Assembly (NCBI GenBank): GCA_039619475.1
Contig: CM077116.1
Location: 375,770,188-375,834,187, forward strand
Source of the DNA: Icerya purchasi
Lineage: Eukaryota; Arthropoda; Insecta; Hemiptera; Monophlebidae
Length of the DNA stretch: 64,000 nucleotides
Direction: 5' to 3'
Part shown: in pieces, positions 59,591 to 64,000 of the stretch
Numbering within the stretch: the stretch's first letter is position 1
Layout of the letters: the number at the start of each line of letters is the position of its first letter
Notes under the pieces: generated by a model
Database searches by the model: none
What the model saw: the letters and a program-made list of their open reading frames with translations, nothing else
What the model was told of the DNA's origin: nothing
Position numbers and translations under genes: made by a program

Positions 59591-59782
59591 ATCTACGGTA
59601 GTTCCAATGGCGATGCAGTTGCTGGTGGAGAAAACGGACGCCAATAAAAAAGTAACGAAATTCGTCTTACCAATCGGAATCATAAATCTCAATGGAACGG
59701 CATTCTTCTTAGGATTTTCTATCGTATTTTTAGCTCATCGATACGGTATCGATTTCACCGGATCCGACATTATCAGTTTATG
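59591..59782 (+). CDS. SLC1 gene B, exon 5: HP1 end and TM7 with NLNGT motif
   Basis: Acceptor ttattcgtag ends at 59590 and donor gtaaaa starts at 59783; phase 2 in and out. The segment STVVPMAMQLLVEKTDANKK and then VTKFVLPIGIINLNGT aligns with ATLPxTxxCLEENxxVDKRV and TRFVLPxGATxNMDGT of the family. The TM7 motif NMDGT, whose Asn and Asp help form a sodium site in GltPh (N310, D312), reads NLNGT at 59685-59699: the Asp is an Asn. The exon continues through TM7 (AFFLGFSIVFLA) and SDIISL. The next exon (HP2) should lie right of 64000, and its expected phase equals that of the gene A exon at 3955. Confidence 0.9.
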
Positions 59783-60114
59783 GTAAAATCTCCTAGCACG
59801 ATTAACGCACGTCGATAAATTCGATTTAACATTTTATTGATAGAATATTTTTTTTATAGAGATAATTCTTCTTTTCCTCTTCGTTCACTTTTGCGCTTTC
59901 AATTTACCGTATTAAAAATCGGGAAACGGTAGAAAGGACTATAAAATGTGAGTAAGTCCGAAAAAATTAAAAAAGCTAAAAGAATGAGAAGAGAAAATAG
60001 AGGTCATAGATATTGCGAGAATAAGCTAGCAACAATTTTTTGGTCGGGATACTAATATGGACCTGCTGCCTGCTGAGAATCGGAATCGCGCGCCGCAACT
60101 TTAAAAGAAATTGC

Positions 60115-62720
60115 CGAATTTTACAAAATTGATGAGGTAATTAAGACCGAATTGAAAATTTTAGCGAAGTATAAACGATGAAATTTCCCTTGAAAGAACC
60201 GCAAGAGAAAGATCGACGTTGATGCAAAAGTTGGACCATTATGGCTGCAAGGTGAAAGTGTGTTAGTGGCGGTAGTTGAAGATCGAAAAAGTTCAAAATT
60301 TCTGCTGTTTTGAAGTGGAAGGTAGAAGCTGCATATGGAGCAGATGATAGGAATTTTGGTAGTGGCTTTAATTGATAGATAATTGGCGGTACTGATATGT
60401 ATGAGGTGGTTATGAGCTACATATTGATGATGCATGATTTGTGGAAGCTGATTAGCGTCAATATGAAGGCTGGATATAGAAGAAGACCGAAGAGCTCCTG
60501 TGATTATCCGGAGAGCTCTATTTTCTATTATGGTCAATTTGTGCAATAATTGTTTAGCGGCGGAAAAGTAGTTTGAAGAGCCACAGTCCAGTTTGGATCG
60601 AATCAATGTATTATAGAGTCGGAGAAGGGCGGTACAGTGTGTCTTAATTTTGCGAAGGAGATTGAGTTTGGGATTGCAACTGTTAATCAGATCAAAGATT
60701 TGTTTATGCCGAGTAAGTTTTGCATCAAACCAAAGTCCTAAGTATTTTGCTGTGGAAACGTTGAGCATTGGTTTGTTGTGGAGCGTCAAATTAAGAAAGT
60801 GATCACAGTTACGAAGTCTGCAGAAATTAAGGGCACAGGTTTTTGTTGACGAGAACTGGAAACTATTTCTGGTGGCCCAGTTTGAAATTCTGTCGACAGC
60901 GTTTTACAGCAGAGTTTGTCCTATGTTTATTGAGTTGCAACGAAATGTGATTGCTAGGTCATCGGCGAAAAGAGCAGCCGTAACTGGAGGTTGGAGTGAT
61001 TCAATGAGGCTATTAATGGCGATGCAGAATAAGGTGGGGTTTAGGATAGTACCTTGTGGAACTCCATTTTCTAATGGTTGAGGTGACGAAAAAGTTTCAT
61101 TAACTCTTGTGCAGAAGAACCTGGAAATAAGGAAGCAGTTGATAAGCTGAGGAAGATGGACACGAAATCCCCGTGCGTGTTATTGCTGTAGGATTTTGTA
61201 GTGCTATGTGCGGTCAAATGACTTGGAGCAGTCGAAAAATACAGCGAGCAGGTGGTGACGTCGTGAGAATGATTCTTATATCCGGGTTGAAAAAGCAAGC
61301 AGTTAGTCGTCAGTACATTGCTCAAGCTTTAGATGAACGTAGTGAAGGGATAAAAATTGCAGGCGAAAGAATTTCAGTGATTCGCTTCGCTGACGATACT
61401 GCACTACTGGCGGAAAATGTAACAGACCTACAAAGGCTACTAGACATAGTTGCAGTAGAAAGCAAGAAGAAAGGAGTCAGTATAAATACCAAAAAAAAAA
61501 CAAAATTCATGGTAGTTGCAAGACAGCCTAATCTAAATGAAAAATTATTTTTAGACAGCGAAGAAATTGAACGAACGGAAAAATATAAATATTTAGGTAG
61601 CTGGATAACACAAAGTAATGATTCTGATATGGAAATACGTACTCGTATAGAGATGGCCAGAAACACATTTATGAAATTAAAAAACACCCTTTGCGATAGG
61701 AAATTAAGCCTAAGGATCAAGAACAAGATATTGCAATGTTACGTATGGTCAGTGCTACTGTATGGAAGCGAGACATGGACCATAAAGGAAAATATGAGGA
61801 AGCGTATATCATCATTTGAAATGTGGTGCTACAGAAGAATGTGGAAAATACCGTAGACCAAAAAGTTAAAAAATGAGAAAGTACTGGAACTAATGGGAAC
61901 TGACCGAATATTAATGACTATAGTAAAAAGAAGGAAGATAAAATTTTTTGGACACTTCATGAGAGGTGAAAAATACAAATTACTACAGACAATAATAATG
62001 GGCATGATAGAAGGAAGAAGAAATCCGGGAAGAAGAAAGACCGCTTGGATAGATAATATAAAAAAATGGACCGGAATTAAGAAAACAGAAGATCTAGTCA
62101 GAATAGCAAAAGATCGAAATCAATTCCAGCAGATAATCCAATCCATACATGATGATTAAGCAATACCCGAATCGGGTGGCACGAGAAGAAGAAGAAGACA
62201 TCTGCCGAGCCTAAATACACATTGAGAGTTAGTGAGCAGATTGAGCGATTCGAGTTTCCAGATCAGTCTTCTATTAATAATTTTCTTGAAAGTTTTACCT
62301 AATACCGAAAGTAACAAGATTGAGGGCGATAATTATCAGGTAGAGTAGGATTTTTGTGCAAATTAATCAGAGGTAGGACTATGTCAGTTTTCCAGTAGGT
62401 TGGAAATTTTTTATTCGTCCAAAGAATGTTAAACAGTCTTCAAATTTGGAGAAGTGATTTTTCCGGCATAGAAAGAAGTATTTGTAAATGGAAGCTTTTC
62501 GCTCCTATTGCTCTAATTTTTGTAGAATGGGTAGCTTGCTGAAGTTCTCTACGGGTAATTAGACAGTTGTATGGTTCGGAGTTGTCTGATGAGAAATCTA
62601 GCGAGGATATATCACAGGAATTTTTGATCTATATGAAGTCTGGATTCAATGCTGAGTTGCTAGATGCTTGAGCAAAATGGCCAGAAAAAAAATCGGCAAT
62701 ACCTTGAGATGTGGTGAGAA
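60115..62720 (-). mobile_element. RNase H-type LINE, decayed (copy B), interrupted
   Basis: Minus-strand counterpart of 1150-2830: RT GVPQGTILNP-type box and FADDLAITF on the strand opposite 60950-61060, and thumb STAKYLGLWFDAKLTRHKQI (60745-60690). A 222-codon open frame is at 60789-60121. The RNase H part present in copy A is missing left of about 60115. It is split at 61318/62198 by an RTE-like insertion. Confidence 0.78.
61319..62197 (+). mobile_element. RTE-like LINE 3' end nested in copy B
   Basis: 879-bp 5'-truncated insertion with a 4-bp target duplication ACAT (61315-61318, 62198-62201). The unoccupied site is seen in copy A at about 2290-2300 (cagtacatctgcc). It encodes the end of an RT: ISVIRFADDTALLAENVTDL (61370-61430), KYKYLGSWITQS, LLYGSETWTIKENMRKRISS and WCYRRMWKIP, one TAG at 61855, then RRKIKFFGHFMRG and GRRNPGRRKTAWIDNIKKW to a stop at 62159. 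The 3' end has a perfect hairpin ACCCGAATCGGGT (62165-62177) and a (GAA)n tail. Confidence 0.85.
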
Positions 62721-62724
62721 GTGC

Positions 62725-63090
62725 CATTTGCGAATAAATCTTTCTTGAATGTATACATTAGTGTACGATGTATTACTAAATAGACACTTGAAACATTGGA
62801 CAACAAAGTATTCTTAACATTTCTGGCTGACTCAGATCGATGGAACACAATATTTTGGCGGCGTGTCCAGGAAGCTGGAGCACCGTCTGATCACTTCATT
62901 TTTACCGACGTAGACGTCATTTTGATCATTTACCATTTCTTCGCATTCTTCATTTGGGCTGTAGATGATCATTTTGGAATATTTCTTTCTCTACAATAAT
63001 TAATCTTCTTCGCTTTCTTCTTCATGTTCTGAACTGAGAATTTCTCCTGAATCGCAGTCAAATGACTCTTCTAACCGCTTCATACTTTTT
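62725..63090 (-). pseudogene. piggyBac-like transposase N-terminal fragment (copy B)
   Basis: Homologous to 2830-3190, with MFHRSESARNVKNTLLSNVS (62848-62790) and the acidic N-terminal region upstream. It has the same LINE junction and is likewise non-functional. Confidence 0.5.
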
Positions 63091-63775
63091 GGAGTGTGCA
63101 ACGCTTATTTTATAATAAAAAATATACCAAACATTCTGTAAGAAAAAACAACACCGTTACCAGTCGCACGAATTACTATTTATAAAAGCCCACAAAGTGT
63201 ACCGAAAATGTTCCAAAAAAAAATATATATAACGTCATCTGGCGAGTGAAATTTTAATAGAAAGATAATAGGTTGCTGAAGATTGTCAAACGAGCAAACA
63301 AATGAAACGCGTTCTGGAAAACTATTACTCGCGACCGTTGCACAGTGTTCAATTCTGAACTGAATATTGATCAGTCTTCCGAGTATTACGTGTCACTTAT
63401 TACCATCGAATGATATTCATAATTAACGGTATTCATCGTCATCATTTACTTCTACTGACATATATGCTTTACGCCATATTATATTTCTTTAATTTTTATC
63501 GCGATTTGTTCCAAATGTTTACTATTAATGCGCATTCCTTTTACAAACCACCGTTTTTGGACACTTGAAAATAGAACTTCAGAGGAACTTCTAAGAGTCG
63601 GTGAAAGAAACCGGTACGGATAAATAATTACTGGAAATTCCAGTTGCTTCATTATGTTGGACGAAAACGAACACAGAAGAATAAGCTTTTTTAAAAGGAG
63701 AAATAACATTTTAATAGGTTAATGAGTTTTAAAGCGTATTATATATAATCTCATTACTTCGCTATCTTTTAATAA

Positions 63776-63850
63776 TAATTTATTTATTTAAAGTCGCTCG
63801 GCAGCTACGGTCATTTGCGACGCCGAGAAGTTACATCTTATGAGTATAGA
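63776..63850 (-). mobile_element. CR1-like LINE 3' end inserted in copy B
   Basis: Begins where similarity with copy A stops (63772). Its minus strand ends in a terminal hairpin (CTCGGC/GCCGAG, 63799-63829) followed by AAATAAATAAATTATTATTA, the 3' layout of the CR1-like copies at 10.7, 14.1 and 23.4 kb. The body continues toward the window edge. Confidence 0.5.
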
Positions 63851-63925
63851 TTAATAAATGTAAAGAACAAAAACGAGAAGTCACATCTTATAAGAATAGA
63901 TTAATAAATAAAAAGAAGAAAAAGA
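63825..63925 (+). repeat. Short tandem duplication in LINE 3' UTR
   Basis: GAGAAGTTACATCTTATGAG then TATAGATTAATAAATG recurs as GAGAAGTCACATCTTATAAG then AATAGATTAATAAATA, a unit of about 50 bp in two copies. Downstream is purine-rich sequence to the window end. Confidence 0.7.
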
Positions 63926-64000
63926 TATCAACATAAACAATAGAAAGAGAAAAAAGAAAGAAAAGATCAGAAAGGAAAGAAAAGGACAGGGAAAGAAAGG

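Larger units (their letters stand above)
60115..63772 (+). repeat. Segmental duplication, copy B (SLC1 intron before HP2 exon)
   Basis: Counterpart of 1150-3890, offset by about 59.0 kb before and 59.9 kb after the nested insertion. It contains the same truncated LINE, the same LINE/piggyBac junction and the same non-coding flank to gctatcttt at about 63770. Confidence 0.85.

Noticed and set aside
61173..61318. N-terminal 48 codons of the long + strand ORF at 61173-61856
   Set aside because: They are antisense to the older LINE. The real RT sequence starts only at the insertion point 61319.
1..64000. LTR retrotransposon or endogenous virus
   Set aside because: No paired LTRs, primer-binding site, protease or integrase motifs seen. 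All RTs have non-LTR motifs.

Overview
This is a eukaryotic, intron-rich, AT-rich window, almost certainly from an insect. It has GT-AG spliced exons separated by long introns and a dense, mixed load of insect-type transposable elements: Jockey, RTE-like, R1-like, CR1/L2-like and RNase H-bearing LINEs, mariner, piggyBac, hAT MITE, Helentron and a tRNA-derived SINE. I saw no bacterial operon, CRISPR array, LTR retrotransposon with paired LTRs, or virus.

The only host coding sequence I can support belongs to two tandem, same-strand genes of the SLC1 family (excitatory amino acid / dicarboxylate transporters). Gene A is represented by its 3' part: hairpin-2 exon 3955-4089, TM8 exon 9389-9497 and a short terminal exon at 10867-10911. 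Gene B is represented by its 5' part: five exons at 32288-32420, 44625-44750, 50435-50900, 54095-54328 and 59591-59782, running from the start codon to TM7. Its last exons should lie just beyond the right edge. All splice phases agree, and the phase leaving the last B exon (2) equals the phase entering the first A exon. Gene B carries an altered sodium-site motif (NLNGT where the family has NMDGT).

The intron before the HP2 exon is recognisably the same in both genes. About 2.7 kb (1150-3890) recurs at 60115-63772 with the same LINE/piggyBac junction, so the insertions predate the gene duplication. In the B copy, a later 879-bp RTE-like insertion (61319-62197, ACAT target duplication) has a clean empty site in A.

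Layout: 1-10.9 kb, gene A 3' end with LINE-filled introns. 11-32 kb, intergenic: RTE-like fragments with a hAT MITE, CR1-like and R1-like LINEs, a decayed Helentron with helicase and endonuclease, and a roughly 300-bp tandem satellite. 32.3-59.8 kb, gene B. Its intron 1 holds two Jockey elements, a LINE gag ORF and a mariner. Intron 2 holds a nearly intact RNase H LINE tail and a 180-bp-arm palindrome. Intron 3 holds a second Helentron piece. Intron 4 holds three endonuclease-only LINE heads and a SINE. 59.8-64 kb, the duplicated intron.

Boundaries of decayed elements are approximate (often plus or minus 20-100 bp). Clade names for LINEs come from recognised motifs, not from a tree.
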